Shown: positions 14,957 to 23,565 of the stretch, in pieces
Layout: each line of letters opens with the position of its first letter
How positions within the stretch are numbered: position 1 is the first letter of the stretch
DNA from: Paenibacillus tengchongensis
Lineage (GTDB): Bacteria; Bacillota; Bacilli; Paenibacillales; Paenibacillaceae
Length of the DNA stretch: 64,000 nt
Reading direction: 5' to 3'
Assembly (NCBI RefSeq): GCF_008973665.1
Contig: NZ_WACP01000005.1
Span: 62,001-126,000 of the forward strand
Made by a program: the position numbers and the translations under genes
Notes under the pieces: model-generated
The model's input: the letters and a program-made list of their open reading frames with translations, nothing else
What the model was told of the DNA's origin: nothing
Databases searched by the model: none

Positions 14957-15400
14957 ATGCCGATTTCATCGCCGCAGCAGTTCCTCGGATTTCTTCTCGG
15001 CTCTACATACCGCCGGATTTCCAATTCTTTTGCCAGAGCCTTAAAGCCCTATGACATTACCCCGGAGCAGTGGTCGGTACTGCTGATGATCTCCGGACGC
15101 GGCGGCATCAACCAGAAGGAGGTTGCTGCAGCAGCAGCCAAGGACCAGCCTACGACTGCACGGATCGTCGAGCTGCTGCTTAAGAAGGGCTTTATCACCA
15201 AATCAACAAGCAAAAGTGACCGGCGCGCCTTTCTGCTCTATGCCACCGAAGAGGGCAAAGCGCTGATTGAGAATACGCAATCCCTGGAGCAGCAGACCAT
15301 CGATGCCGCCGTAGCCGGGCTCCGGCCCGAGCAGCTGGAAGAGCTGCGTGCCATGCTGGAGCATATCTATCACAACACGGGTAAGACGCATCAAGAATAG
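14957..15400 (+). CDS. MarR-family regulator next to an MFS transporter, 147 aa
   Basis: A winged-helix MarR protein with the typical DITPEQWSVLLMISGRGGINQ N-terminal helix pair (shown across residues 36-56), a recognition helix in AAAKDQPTTARIVELLLKKG and the wing TSKSDRRAFLLYATEEG. The ATG at 14957 sits eight bases after GAAGGGA; an ATG 21 bases upstream is possible but poorly spaced. It is followed after 14 bases by an MFS transporter gene, and an operator-like dyad precedes it. The simplest reading is a repressor of itself and the transporter. Confidence 0.9.
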   Translation: MPISSPQQFLGFLLGSTYRRISNSFARALKPYDITPEQWSVLLMISGRGGINQKEVAAAAAKDQPTTARIVELLLKKGFITKSTSKSDRRAFLLYATEEGKALIENTQSLEQQTIDAAVAGLRPEQLEELRAMLEHIYHNTGKTHQE

Positions 15401-15414
15401 GAGAGAACATACTA

Positions 15415-16632
15415 TTGACTAACACATCAGACCGTTTATGGACCAAATCATTTATACTGTTGACCCTCTGTAACTTTATGCTGTTCATCGGACTGCAAAT
15501 GACGCTGTCGACACTGCCGGCCTATGCCGAAGAATCGCTGGGTGCCACGTCCGTACAGGTCAGCCTAGTAACAAGCCTGTTTGCGCTGAGCGCCATTGCT
15601 TCCCGGCTCATAGCCGGCAAAGCCATGGAGAAAGGCGGACGCAACCTGCTGATCTTCCTCGGCCTTGCCATCGCGCTTGCCGCAGTTGCCGGCTATTACT
15701 GGGCAGGCGGGATTACTGGCCTGCTGCTGCTGCGCATGCTGTTCGGCGTCGGCTTCGGGATGGCGAGCACCGCCTTTCCGACGATGGCTTCGGACGTTAT
15801 TCCCGTCCGCCGCATGGGCGAAGGCATGGGGTACTTCGGCTTATCCACCAGCCTGGCGATGTCGGCGGGACCGATGATCGGGCTCACCCTGCTGCAGGGG
15901 CCCGGCTTTGGCTCGCTGGTGCTGAGCACGGCTGTCATTCTCGCGCTCATCGTTCCGCTGGGCCGGCAGCTGACGAAATCGCTCCCGGCGGGCCACAAAG
16001 AGCCGCCCGTAGAGGCTTCCGCGGGCGGCAAAGGCGGCGTCTTCCGCAGATTGCTGCTGCCCAGTCTGCTGAATTTTCTGCTGTCCGTTTCGTATGGGGG
16101 CCTGCTCGGTTTCCTGGCTCTCTTCGGCAAAGAAGTTCATCTGCAGAATGTGGCCTACTTCTTCCTCTTTAACGCAGTTGCAATCGTCATTGTCCGCCCG
16201 TTGTCCGGCAAGATTTATGACCGGTACGGAGCGATTGCACTGCTCATTCCCGGCAGTCTGCTCGTTATCTCCGGATTGCTGCTGCTCTCCTGGGCCGGAT
16301 CGACTGCCGCCCTGTTTCCGGCAGCGCTGCTGTACGGAGCCGGCTTCGGCTCCATGCAGCCTGCGCTGCAGACCTGGATGATCCAGGCGGTCAGCCCGAG
16401 CCAGCGCGGGACGGCCAACGGCATGTTCTTTAATTCGCTGGACCTTGGCGTAGCCCTTGGCACAATGGCGCTGGGATCAGTCGCCCTGTACACCAGCTAC
16501 GCCGAGATGTACCGCTACTCCACCCTGGCTCCGCTTCTGCTGCTGCTTGTCTATGTCAGTATTATTGCCGGCAAGCGCCGCAGCGGGAAGAGCGGCGGTG
16601 CAGCCGAAGCAGGTGCGGCAGCGGCCGAATAG
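15415..16632 (+). CDS. MFS transporter, 405 aa
   Basis: Twelve hydrophobic helices with MFS motif A in the first half (SRLIAGKAMEKGGRN) and its repeat in the second (RPLSGKIYDRYG) identify a drug:H+ antiporter-type major facilitator. A motif-C-like stretch (FGLSTSLAMSAGPMIG is close) supports an exporter. The tail is Gly/Ala-rich and cytoplasmic. The start is TTG nine bases after GGAGAG. Linkage to the upstream marR suggests induction by its substrate, which is unknown. Hairpins follow the stop. Confidence 0.88.
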   Translation: MTNTSDRLWTKSFILLTLCNFMLFIGLQMTLSTLPAYAEESLGATSVQVSLVTSLFALSAIASRLIAGKAMEKGGRNLLIFLGLAIALAAVAGYYWAGGITGLLLLRMLFGVGFGMASTAFPTMASDVIPVRRMGEGMGYFGLSTSLAMSAGPMIGLTLLQGPGFGSLVLSTAVILALIVPLGRQLTKSLPAGHKEPPVEASAGGKGGVFRRLLLPSLLNFLLSVSYGGLLGFLALFGKEVHLQNVAYFFLFNAVAIVIVRPLSGKIYDRYGAIALLIPGSLLVISGLLLLSWAGSTAALFPAALLYGAGFGSMQPALQTWMIQAVSPSQRGTANGMFFNSLDLGVALGTMALGSVALYTSYAEMYRYSTLAPLLLLLVYVSIIAGKRRSGKSGGAAEAGAAAAE

Positions 16633-16666
16633 CCACCCGCACCAGATCCGCCCACCGGGCTCCCTT

Positions 16667-16721
16667 AATGCGGCTGTCCCCGGCGCCATCATATTTGGCG
16701 CTTGGAGCAGCCGTATTTTTA
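16667..16721 (+). terminator. Terminator of the MFS gene
   Basis: AATGCGGCTG and CAGCCGTATT arms with an inner GGCGCC/GGCGC pairing are followed by TTTTTATT. Confidence 0.75.
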
Positions 16722-16729
16722 TTAGTGAA

Positions 16730-16773
16730 GAGGCCGTCCCGCAAGCCCTGTGTACGGCTTCCGGAACGGCCTC
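16730..16773 (-). terminator. Hairpin between convergent MFS and helD genes
   Basis: GAGGCCGT and ACGGCCTC form an 8-bp stem downstream of the helD stop. There is only a weak T tract on the minus strand, so termination efficiency is uncertain. Confidence 0.45.
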
Positions 16774-16790
16774 ATTAACATCAATTCTGG

Positions 16791-19133
16791 CTAAGACTCT
16801 GCGGCAAACGCCTTGACCGCCGGCAGGAAACGGCTGGGCTGTCCCAGGCTGAATATATGCAGAACATGCATTGCCCGCGTGCAGGCGGTGTAGAACAGCT
16901 TGCGCTCATTCTCACGGTTATACCGCTCCGCCGAGCCGTTGTAAATAATGACGGCATCAAATTCCACGCCCTTGGCCAGATAGGCCGGCAGTACCAGCGT
17001 TCCCTTCTGGAAGTTCGGCGTTTCTTTGGTGACCAGTTGCACCGGCAGCTGGTCTTTGAGCGCCGCATGGACCAATCCGCTTTCCTCGGCTGTCTTGCAG
17101 ATAACGGCTACATAATGGTAGCCCTGGGCATGCAGCTCCAAGATATCGTCCGCAACGGCCCCAACCAGCTCCGCCTCCGTCCCTACAGCGGATACAAGCG
17201 GTTCTTCGCCGCGCCGGTTGAACGGAATGATCTTATCCCCTCCGGGTATCATCGAGCGGGTAAATTCAACGATCTCGTAGGTGGAACGGTAGCTTCTCGT
17301 CAGCGAGATTACTTCGGTGTTCTCCGCGCCGTAGATGCTGACCAGCCCGGCCAGATCGCCAAGCACCTCACCCTGGGCATAGATGGCCTGATTTAAATCC
17401 CCAAGTACGGTCATCTTGGCCCGAGGAAACAGCCGGCGCATGAACTCCAGCTGAAAAGGCGAATAATCCTGCACTTCATCGACGATGACATGCCGGATAA
17501 GCGTATTCGTGCGGAATCCCTGGCTCAGTTCCTTGAGATACAGAAACGGCGTCGCGTCCTCGAAAGCAAGGTTCCCTTCACCAATGGTTTCCAGCGTCTG
17601 GGCCGAGATCTCCTCCCACCGCTCAGGCAGCGGGGCATGACCGTTCAGCTCCTCCATCCACTCGCGGTCGGAGAAAAGCCGGCAGTACAGCCCCTTCACA
17701 TCGACAAAACGGCCGCGTTTGGTCCAGCCGCGCAGCGGCTTCAGCCGCTGGCTGATTACATAGCGCGCCAAAGAACTCTTTTCCAGATCGAAATCCTCAA
17801 AGCTTTCATTGTGGCCGCCGCCCTTGCGGCGCACCATCTGATAGGCCCTCTGGTAGTCGCTGGTATCCAGCAGCTCGATTTGCTCCTCCACCCAAGGGGC
17901 ATTCCGTTCTTCTACGCTGAATGCGGCGATTTTCTTGAGCAGCCAGCCGATCATCAGGTCTATCCGGTTCGCCAGCCTGATGGCTGGATCGTAGCTGTAG
18001 AACTGCCGCACCATTTCCTCACGGTCGACAATCGCCCGTCCCTGGAACATCAGCGGCTTGAACAGCATCCCCTCACGTTCCAGCTGACTGGCATATGTGC
18101 GGATGACATCCAGGAAAGCTACCGACGATTTATACTCAATCCCATCCCGGCTTACAAGCGCCTGCGGGCCGTCCGGATCGTTCAGTAGACGCTCGGTCTG
18201 GCTGAAGACATCCTCAAGCTGGAACTCCTGCCCCAACCGGTGCTCCAGATACATCTGAAAGGTCGTCTGCTGCATATTCTCTTCGCCGAGCTCGGGCAGA
18301 ACCGTGGAGACATAGCTGTTGAAGAGCGGATTCGGCGAGAACAGCAGCATCTGGTCCGCCTGCAGCACCTCCCGGTATTTGTATAGCAGATAAGCGACAC
18401 GCTGCAGAGCCGCAGAGGTTTTACCGCTGCCGGCCGCACCCTGGACCACCAGCATCCGGCTTTTGTCATTGCGGATGACGGCATTCTGCTCTTTTTGAAT
18501 CGTGGCGACGATATTCTTCATCCGGTCATCCGCACTGTGGCTGAGCACCTGCTGCAGCAGCTCGTCTCCGATGGTCATGCCGGTGTCGAACATTACCTCT
18601 ATGACCCCGTGGTCGATGACGAACTGGCGTTTCAGCTCCATCTCTCCCGCAATCTCGCCGCCTGGGGTTTCATAAGAAGCCGGTCCGGGCGCACCGTCAT
18701 AATAAAGGCTTGAGATGGGCGCACGCCAGTCATAGATGAGGAAGGTACCGTCATCCTCCATCAGCGAGCCGATGCCGAGATAGATCCGCTCCGCCTGTTC
18801 AACGCCCTGTTCCCGGAAATCAATGCGTCCGAAGTAAGGCGATACCACCAGTTTTTTATATTTTTTGAGCGCTTTGCTGGACTGCAGATGATGACGCTCA
18901 CGCTCGTTCAGAATTTGCGACTGCTGCCGCAGGCTCGTGGAGGTTTCGCCAAGATCGTCCGGACTGCTGAAATTCACAGTGACCTCTTCCCAGAAATCCT
19001 TGCGCATATCCACCACATCACTGCGGTGTGTCCCCAGTTCCTCCTGCAGCGCTCTAATATGGGAAGCGAGCTGCCTCGTAACCAGCGTTACCCGTTCCTG
19101 CTCCTCATTCCATTGGCTGTCTTGTGTATCCAA
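16791..19133 (-). CDS. helD: RNA polymerase recycling helicase-like HelD, 780 aa
   Basis: The UvrD/Rep-like motor has a Walker A GAAGSGKTS (residues 232-239) and a DEVQDYSPFQ motif II. The ~200-residue N-terminal region includes a long coiled coil of the type that enters the RNA polymerase secondary channel and an IYDWRAPISSLYY block typical of HelD. In B. subtilis HelD releases stalled RNA polymerase from DNA using ATP. The length matches (774 aa in B. subtilis). The start is taken as TTG after AAGGGG because no in-frame ATG is available. It stands alone between convergent and codirectional units. Confidence 0.92.
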   Translation of the reverse strand: MDTQDSQWNEEQERVTLVTRQLASHIRALQEELGTHRSDVVDMRKDFWEEVTVNFSSPDDLGETSTSLRQQSQILNERERHHLQSSKALKKYKKLVVSPYFGRIDFREQGVEQAERIYLGIGSLMEDDGTFLIYDWRAPISSLYYDGAPGPASYETPGGEIAGEMELKRQFVIDHGVIEVMFDTGMTIGDELLQQVLSHSADDRMKNIVATIQKEQNAVIRNDKSRMLVVQGAAGSGKTSAALQRVAYLLYKYREVLQADQMLLFSPNPLFNSYVSTVLPELGEENMQQTTFQMYLEHRLGQEFQLEDVFSQTERLLNDPDGPQALVSRDGIEYKSSVAFLDVIRTYASQLEREGMLFKPLMFQGRAIVDREEMVRQFYSYDPAIRLANRIDLMIGWLLKKIAAFSVEERNAPWVEEQIELLDTSDYQRAYQMVRRKGGGHNESFEDFDLEKSSLARYVISQRLKPLRGWTKRGRFVDVKGLYCRLFSDREWMEELNGHAPLPERWEEISAQTLETIGEGNLAFEDATPFLYLKELSQGFRTNTLIRHVIVDEVQDYSPFQLEFMRRLFPRAKMTVLGDLNQAIYAQGEVLGDLAGLVSIYGAENTEVISLTRSYRSTYEIVEFTRSMIPGGDKIIPFNRRGEEPLVSAVGTEAELVGAVADDILELHAQGYHYVAVICKTAEESGLVHAALKDQLPVQLVTKETPNFQKGTLVLPAYLAKGVEFDAVIIYNGSAERYNRENERKLFYTACTRAMHVLHIFSLGQPSRFLPAVKAFAAES

Positions 19134-19254
19134 TATGATTCATCCCCTTTGGACGTTTTATCTTACCAATGTTTGTGCTTCTAATCAAGCGAAGCCCGCG
19201 GACGGGAGCTCAAGTCCCTGGAAGGTTTATATTGTTAGCCTGTTACCGTTCCCA

Positions 19255-20292
19255 TCATTCCTTGTCCTCACCGGCAGGACGGTTCATCCGTTCCGCCACC
19301 TTGTCGAGCCGCTCCAGCTGATAGCCGTATTCGAAAATGGCCGTCGCCACAACTGACAGCCGCAGCTGCCCTGTTTTTTCCGGATCATAGCCGCGGATCG
19401 CCGACTCCAGAAAGCTGTCGTTGTCGTTCACCCACGGCTCCAGCTCGCTGCCGCCCGGTTTCAGCTTATCCTCAAACTTGAGCAGAACCAGCTCATGATA
19501 TTTGATCAGCTTCTCCAGATGCCTGTCAAACAGGGCATCGGTCTCTTCGGAACGTTCCGCCTGAAAATAATGACGGTCGATGGCATCCAGCACCCCGTAG
19601 CCTTTCTGCAGGGATTCAAGCAGGGTCTTGTAGACCACCAGCTGCCGGGACTGGCTGTATTTGGCCCGCCGGAGCTTCTTCTGCTCCTCTTCAAACAGAT
19701 TGTATTTGTCGGCCAGCGCTTTGATGGAGCCTGCCAGTGCATTCTTCTCATCGCGGAAGACGCTCTCCTTCATTTCATGCGATACCGCCGTACGCAGCAG
19801 CAGCGACAGGCTGTTGAAGACATTTTCAATCTGCTGGATGTACTGCTCGCGCGGCTTCGGCGGAAAGACGGCAATATTGATAATAAATGCGGAGAAAATC
19901 CCCACCAGCGTCAGCAGGAAACGGGTCAGCGCAAACTCCCACTGGCCAGAAGCCTCCATGACAGAAATGACGGTTACCAGCGTCAGGCCTACTGTATCCG
20001 CACGGTTCATCTTCATGCTGAGCATCAGCACCAGAATGCAGACGAGGCCGACCGCAATCGGCTCATTCGACAGCAGCATCCCTCCCAGCAGCGCCACAAC
20101 GGCTCCGATAGTGCTCGTCTGGATCTGGTCGAGAAAATAGCGCCAGGATCTGTAGATCGAAGGCTGCAAGGCGAAGATCGCGGCGATTCCCGCACCGACA
20201 GGCGAAGAGAACTGGAAAAGTACGGATAAATAGAGTGCTAATGTCACTGCCATCCCTGTTTTAAGTATGCGGGCACCGAAGGCCAAACTCAT
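19255..20292 (-). CDS. Aromatic acid exporter family (ArAE/DUF939) protein, 345 aa
   Basis: The first 145 residues hold about five to six membrane helices (LKTGMAVTLALYLSVLF, VGAGIAAIFALQPSIYRSW) of the FUSC/ArAE type. A long charged helical cytoplasmic domain follows from about residue 150. The IYRSWRYFLDQIQ segment and FPPKPREQYI junction are typical of the Firmicute YqjA-like group. Transport of aromatic acids is known for only a few relatives, so the substrate is open. The ATG at 20292 follows GGAGGAGGG directly. An upstream in-frame ATG lacks a ribosome binding site. Confidence 0.82.
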   Translation of the reverse strand: MSLAFGARILKTGMAVTLALYLSVLFQFSSPVGAGIAAIFALQPSIYRSWRYFLDQIQTSTIGAVVALLGGMLLSNEPIAVGLVCILVLMLSMKMNRADTVGLTLVTVISVMEASGQWEFALTRFLLTLVGIFSAFIINIAVFPPKPREQYIQQIENVFNSLSLLLRTAVSHEMKESVFRDEKNALAGSIKALADKYNLFEEEQKKLRRAKYSQSRQLVVYKTLLESLQKGYGVLDAIDRHYFQAERSEETDALFDRHLEKLIKYHELVLLKFEDKLKPGGSELEPWVNDNDSFLESAIRGYDPEKTGQLRLSVVATAIFEYGYQLERLDKVAERMNRPAGEDKE

Positions 20293-20434
20293 CCCTCCTC
20301 CAACTTTTTGTACATTATGTAGCGGCACCTTGTTGAATGGTCATCGTATAAAAACCAGCTTCGGGAGTATCTGCTCCCATTTATTCTTCCCCGGGTTATG
20401 TATATCCTTCGGCTGTTCGGTGAATTTTGAATAG

Positions 20435-20524
20435 GGTACATGGTTTATTTACCCATGATGCAGGCCGGCGAATTGCCCTGCACTTTAGGGCGGCCCGGCT
20501 TGCCGGTCTTCACCGGGATGTACC
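20435..20524 (+). promoter_or_regulatory. Candidate structured 5' leader
   Basis: A 7-bp closing stem, GGTACAT (20435-20441) with ATGTACC (20518-20524), encloses smaller hairpins: CATGG/CCATG, GCCCT/AGGGC around CTGCACTTT, and CCGG-rich arms. It lies 40 bases before the start of the secreted His-rich protein gene. No known riboswitch consensus was recognised, and it may be simply GC-rich sequence. Confidence 0.3.
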
Positions 20525-20563
20525 TGTACACAACCCATCCAGTCACGGAAAAGAGGTGAACCC

Positions 20564-21040
20564 ATGAATAGCGTTATCCGTAAAATCACCGGCCTTACCG
20601 CTGCGCTCATACTGGCCGCTGCTCCCGGAGCGGCGCTTGCGGAAACTGCCGGGCAGACGCCCGCAGCCGCAGCCTACAGTCCTATGCAGAAAGGGCATCC
20701 GCACCCTCACGGCAAAGGCTTCCGCGCCGGCGGCTATTTCATCCTCAATGAAACAGCCAGGCTGCTGGACATGGAGCGCTCCGAAGTAATAAGCAGGCTG
20801 AAGAGCGGTACAACCCTCTATGCACTCGCCAAGGAGAAGAAAGGCTGGAGCGAGGAGCAGTATCTGCAAAAGCTGAGCGAAGCGGCCGGCGGCAAGGTGG
20901 ACGAATCCGTCAAGGAAGGCCGCCTTACACAAGAGGAAGCAGCCAAGCTAAAGGCCGGACTGCCGGCCATGCTGAAGCTGACAATCAGCAACGCTGAAAG
21001 CTTCCACGGTACCAAGCCCATGCCTGGGCATAGCCACTGA
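20564..21040 (+). CDS. Secreted protein with His-rich linker, 158 aa
   Basis: A signal peptide (residues 1-26, cleavage after ALA-E) is followed by a His/Pro/Gly-rich stretch (KGHPHPHGKGF). A helical domain contains two short repeats that resemble those seen in DUF2680-like secreted proteins: MERSEVISRLKSGTTLYALA and VKEGRLTQEEAAKLKAGL. The C-terminus ends PGHSH. The His clusters at both ends could bind metal, but this is inference. AGAGGTG precedes the ATG. A possible structured leader lies upstream and a convergent terminator downstream. The specific function is unknown. Confidence 0.75.
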   Translation: MNSVIRKITGLTAALILAAAPGAALAETAGQTPAAAAYSPMQKGHPHPHGKGFRAGGYFILNETARLLDMERSEVISRLKSGTTLYALAKEKKGWSEEQYLQKLSEAAGGKVDESVKEGRLTQEEAAKLKAGLPAMLKLTISNAESFHGTKPMPGHSH

Positions 21041-21064
21041 TTGACCGGTCGGACTTACAGACAC

Positions 21065-21107
21065 AGGCGGATGCTGCCGCAGCAGGTTATGCGGGCATCC
21101 GCCTTTT
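21065..21107. terminator. Convergent terminator
   Basis: AGGCGGATGC (21065-21074) and GCATCCGCCT (21095-21104) form a perfect 10-bp stem followed by T residues on the plus strand, between the His-rich secreted protein gene and the PAP2 gene. Confidence 0.75.
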
Positions 21108-21134
21108 GTGTGCGCGGCCGCTGCACTATGCCAT

Positions 21135-21785
21135 TTATACGTTTCTGCGCCCGCGGCGTCGCCGGTATGCCTCAAAGCAGGCGATGCACAGCATCAGCCA
21201 GGCGCCGCTGGCCGCATATCCGCCGATGACATCGCTCGGGTAATGCACACCGAGGTAAATCCGGCTCCAGCCGATTCCCGCCGTTATCAGCACCGCAGAC
21301 AGCAGCAGCAGCAGCCGCTCCCTTCCTGAGCGCATATGCCGCCAGAGCAGGAAGGCAAGCGCTCCGTATAAGGTGAACGCAGCCATGGAATGCCCGCTCG
21401 GGAAGCTGTAGCCTGTCGCTTCTGCCAGACGGTGAAAGGTTGGACGCTCACGCCGGAACCAGAGCTTCATCGCTGAGTTCAGCAGCTGCGAGCCCAGCCC
21501 GGCGGCCAGGAAGAACACAAGCTCCGTCCGGTGCTTCAGTATAAAGAAGAGCAGCGCCATGGCAGCCAGTGAAATACCGATCACCAGCTTGGTTGAACCG
21601 ATCAGCGACAAGCCTTCGGCCAGAAAGGTCAGACCCGTGTTTTCCATACCTTGGACAAAGGAGATAACGCGTCTGTCAAAAGCAAGCGTCCCTTCCATCA
21701 CCACGAGTGTGACAATTAAAGCAAAGCCGAGCATGAACCACAAGAGATAACGAAAGCTGGCGGACCAGCTCCGGTAAGATAACAT
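21135..21785 (-). CDS. PAP2-family membrane phosphatase, 216 aa
   Basis: Six predicted membrane helices carry the three phosphatidic acid phosphatase motifs: K107 to P115 (KLWFRRERP), Y126-SFPSGH to H132, and S174-R175 with H181 and D185 (SRIYLGVHYPSDVIGG). These form the vanadate-type phosphatase site facing outward. Typical substrates are undecaprenyl pyrophosphate or phosphatidylglycerophosphate. The sequence does not discriminate. It is divergent from the Hfq-like gene. Confidence 0.92.
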   Translation of the reverse strand: MLSYRSWSASFRYLLWFMLGFALIVTLVVMEGTLAFDRRVISFVQGMENTGLTFLAEGLSLIGSTKLVIGISLAAMALLFFILKHRTELVFFLAAGLGSQLLNSAMKLWFRRERPTFHRLAEATGYSFPSGHSMAAFTLYGALAFLLWRHMRSGRERLLLLLSAVLITAGIGWSRIYLGVHYPSDVIGGYAASGAWLMLCIACFEAYRRRRGRRNV

Positions 21786-21851
21786 GTCTTCCTCCTTATT
21801 CTGTGTCAGTTATTTATTTGTGCCTCTTTCCTGAGCGGGCCCTTCCCATGT

Positions 21852-21857
21852 TATAAT
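21852..21857 (+). promoter_or_regulatory. Extended -10 element for the Hfq-like gene
   Basis: TGT-TATAAT lies about 45 bases before the GTG start. The -35 region is poor, consistent with an extended -10 promoter. Confidence 0.5.
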
Positions 21858-21902
21858 GCAAACAGAGAAGACAATTCCTAAAAAAGATGGAGTGCTGCCA
21901 AA

Positions 21903-22124
21903 GTGGAAACTCTCAAGCTGCAGGAGCGCTTGTTGAACCAGTGTATTTCGAGCAAGATGCCCGTGACGATCTTTACAACGAACGGTGTAAAAATGCAGGG
22001 TCTTATAACTTCTTATGATGCGTATACCATCACATTGCAGGGGCAGAACGACAGCAGACAGAATGTGCTGTTCAAATCGGCGATTTCGACGGTCGTTCCC
22101 CTCAAGCCGGTCTCGCTCAAGTAA
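21903..22124 (+). CDS. Divergent Hfq-like RNA chaperone, 73 aa
   Basis: The whole length aligns with Hfq. An N-terminal helix (LKLQERLLNQ) keeps the proximal-face Gln, Sm1 is PVTIFTTNGVKMQGLITSYD, and Sm2 is NVLFKSAISTVVP. The signature YKHAIS of canonical Hfq reads FKSAIS here, so the conserved His of the uridine-binding pore is Ser and the preceding Tyr is Phe. It is not next to miaA/mutL, the usual hfq site, so it is probably a paralogue. The start is GTG with a modest GGAG ten bases upstream; no ATG alternative exists in frame. Distal-face residues cannot be judged with confidence. Confidence 0.82.
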   Translation: METLKLQERLLNQCISSKMPVTIFTTNGVKMQGLITSYDAYTITLQGQNDSRQNVLFKSAISTVVPLKPVSLK

Positions 22125-22174
22125 CCGGCACTTCCGGAACGCATCGCTTCGCCTGGAAGAAATCATGTGAAGCC

Positions 22175-22208
22175 AAAAGGAACACCGGCGTCTACCGGTG
22201 TTCCTTTT
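22175..22208. terminator. Bidirectional terminator after the Hfq-like gene
   Basis: A perfect 14-bp stem (AAAAGGAACACCGG and its complement) with a 6-base loop has A/T-rich ends for both the plus-strand Hfq-like gene and the convergent lactonase gene. Confidence 0.88.
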
Positions 22209-22263
22209 GCATTTTGCGTCCGGTCATGCTATTGGCGCCGCTTGCGGCCTCAGCCCTGAGCAG

Positions 22264-23343
22264 TTAAAAAATCACGGGCTTCACACAGACCGGCTTGCCC
22301 GTCTCTGCCGTATTTCCGGTGAAAGTCAGCCTTCCGCTTTCGCGGTCTACGCTGAATACCACCAGATTGTTGCCGTCCCGGTTGGCAGCCACCAGGAAAT
22401 CGCCGCCGGGCAGCAGGGCGAAATGGCGCGGATGTCCGCCCCGGGTCGCCACATATTCCACAGGCGTCAGTTCCTCTGCCTCAGGACCGACAGCATAGAC
22501 GACAATGCTGTCATGGCCGCGGTTTGAGCCGTACAGGAACCGGCCGTCTTCCGAAATGGCAATTTCCGCACAGCTGTTATCCCCGCTGTACCCTTCCGGC
22601 AAAGTTGAGACCGTAGCAAGTGTCTTTAATTCACCTGTCTCGCTGTCATAGCGGAAAGAGGTAACCGTGCTGTCCAGCTCATTGATGACGTAAGCCTTGC
22701 GGCCATCCGGATGGAACAGGAAATGGCGCGGACCTGCTCCCTGATGCAGCGTGGTATCTCTGACAGCCTCCAGCCGCTGTCTGTCCTTGTCGATCTTGTA
22801 GGTACGGATCAGGTCGAGTCCGAGATCGGACAGAAACACAAAACGTCCGTCCGGGCTGAAGATCGCTGAGTGCAGATGAGGCTTCGCTTCGCCGGTATGT
22901 ACGGCCGTATCGGTAAGACGTGCCGGCAGCCCGTCTTCGTCCATGGCGAATAGTCCGGCCATCCCACCGTGATAGCTGCAGACAATCATATATTCATTCC
23001 CGGAGTCCTGATTGATATGGCATGCGGTCGTTTGCTTACGGTCTTCCGTCGCCGGCATCGCGGCGGTACGCTTCAGTTCGTTCAAAGTCCCCGTTGCCGG
23101 ATCAATGGCATAGGTTACAACCTCCGCTTCCTTCCCGCCCGCCTCATTCAGCCGTTCCCCGATGGCATGCAGCTTGCGCCCCGGAATATCGACATGCAGA
23201 AAGGTAGGATTGATGATGCCTGTGACGCTGTCCTTCAGTGTTAAGGTCCCTCCGGCTGCGCCGTCGAACTCGTATACCTGTACCCCGTTATCGCTTGCTG
23301 CCGCATAAGAACCGACAAATAACAGCTGCTTCTGATGATTCAT
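22264..23343 (-). CDS. pgl: Lactonase-family beta-propeller (6-phosphogluconolactonase-like), 359 aa
   Basis: This is a seven-bladed propeller of the YbhE/YkgB family. Characteristic blocks are NPTFLHVDIPGRKLHAIGE, PHLHSAIFSPDGRFVFLSDLG, GAGPRHFLFHPDGRKAYVINEL and GGHPRHFALLPGGDFLVAAN. YkgB in B. subtilis hydrolyses 6-phosphogluconolactone in the oxidative pentose phosphate branch. Family members can have other substrates, so the exact reaction is probable rather than certain. AAGGAGGATGAG precedes the ATG. It is transcribed towards the Hfq-like gene and shares its terminator. Confidence 0.85.
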   Translation of the reverse strand: MNHQKQLLFVGSYAAASDNGVQVYEFDGAAGGTLTLKDSVTGIINPTFLHVDIPGRKLHAIGERLNEAGGKEAEVVTYAIDPATGTLNELKRTAAMPATEDRKQTTACHINQDSGNEYMIVCSYHGGMAGLFAMDEDGLPARLTDTAVHTGEAKPHLHSAIFSPDGRFVFLSDLGLDLIRTYKIDKDRQRLEAVRDTTLHQGAGPRHFLFHPDGRKAYVINELDSTVTSFRYDSETGELKTLATVSTLPEGYSGDNSCAEIAISEDGRFLYGSNRGHDSIVVYAVGPEAEELTPVEYVATRGGHPRHFALLPGGDFLVAANRDGNNLVVFSVDRESGRLTFTGNTAETGKPVCVKPVIF

Positions 23344-23491
23344 CTAACTCATCCTCCTTAGGCAAGATGTAACTGGAAACAAGGCTGCTCCAGATCATTG
23401 AAAAATACGGCCATCTTTATAATTTACAATTTTTCGACTCCTATGACAAATACATTGGATAGAATGACAAAAAACATTTCAAAAATAAGAC

Positions 23492-23520
23492 TTCTCAAAA
23501 CAAAAAATCTATGCTATAAT
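23492..23520 (+). promoter_or_regulatory. Promoter of the LytTR gene
   Basis: A perfect TATAAT (23515-23520) is preceded by TGC (extended -10) and has TTCTCA at 17-base spacing as a weak -35. Confidence 0.65.
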
Positions 23521-23533
23521 GAAAGCGCTAACA
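23520..23533 (+). promoter_or_regulatory. CcpA cre site overlapping the promoter
   Basis: TGAAAGCGCTAACA matches the catabolite-responsive element consensus TGWAARCGYTWNCW at every position. It begins at the last base of the -10 box and covers the expected start site, a position where CcpA represses by blocking polymerase. Confidence 0.7.
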
Positions 23534-23565
23534 TACATGTCTATTTTTATAAAGGGGGAACACGA

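Noticed and set aside
20435..20524. c-di-GMP (GEMM) or ydaO-type riboswitch upstream of the secreted protein gene
   Set aside because: Short stretches recall GEMM on the wrong strand, but the conserved core and spacing are absent. Only a generic structured leader is reported.
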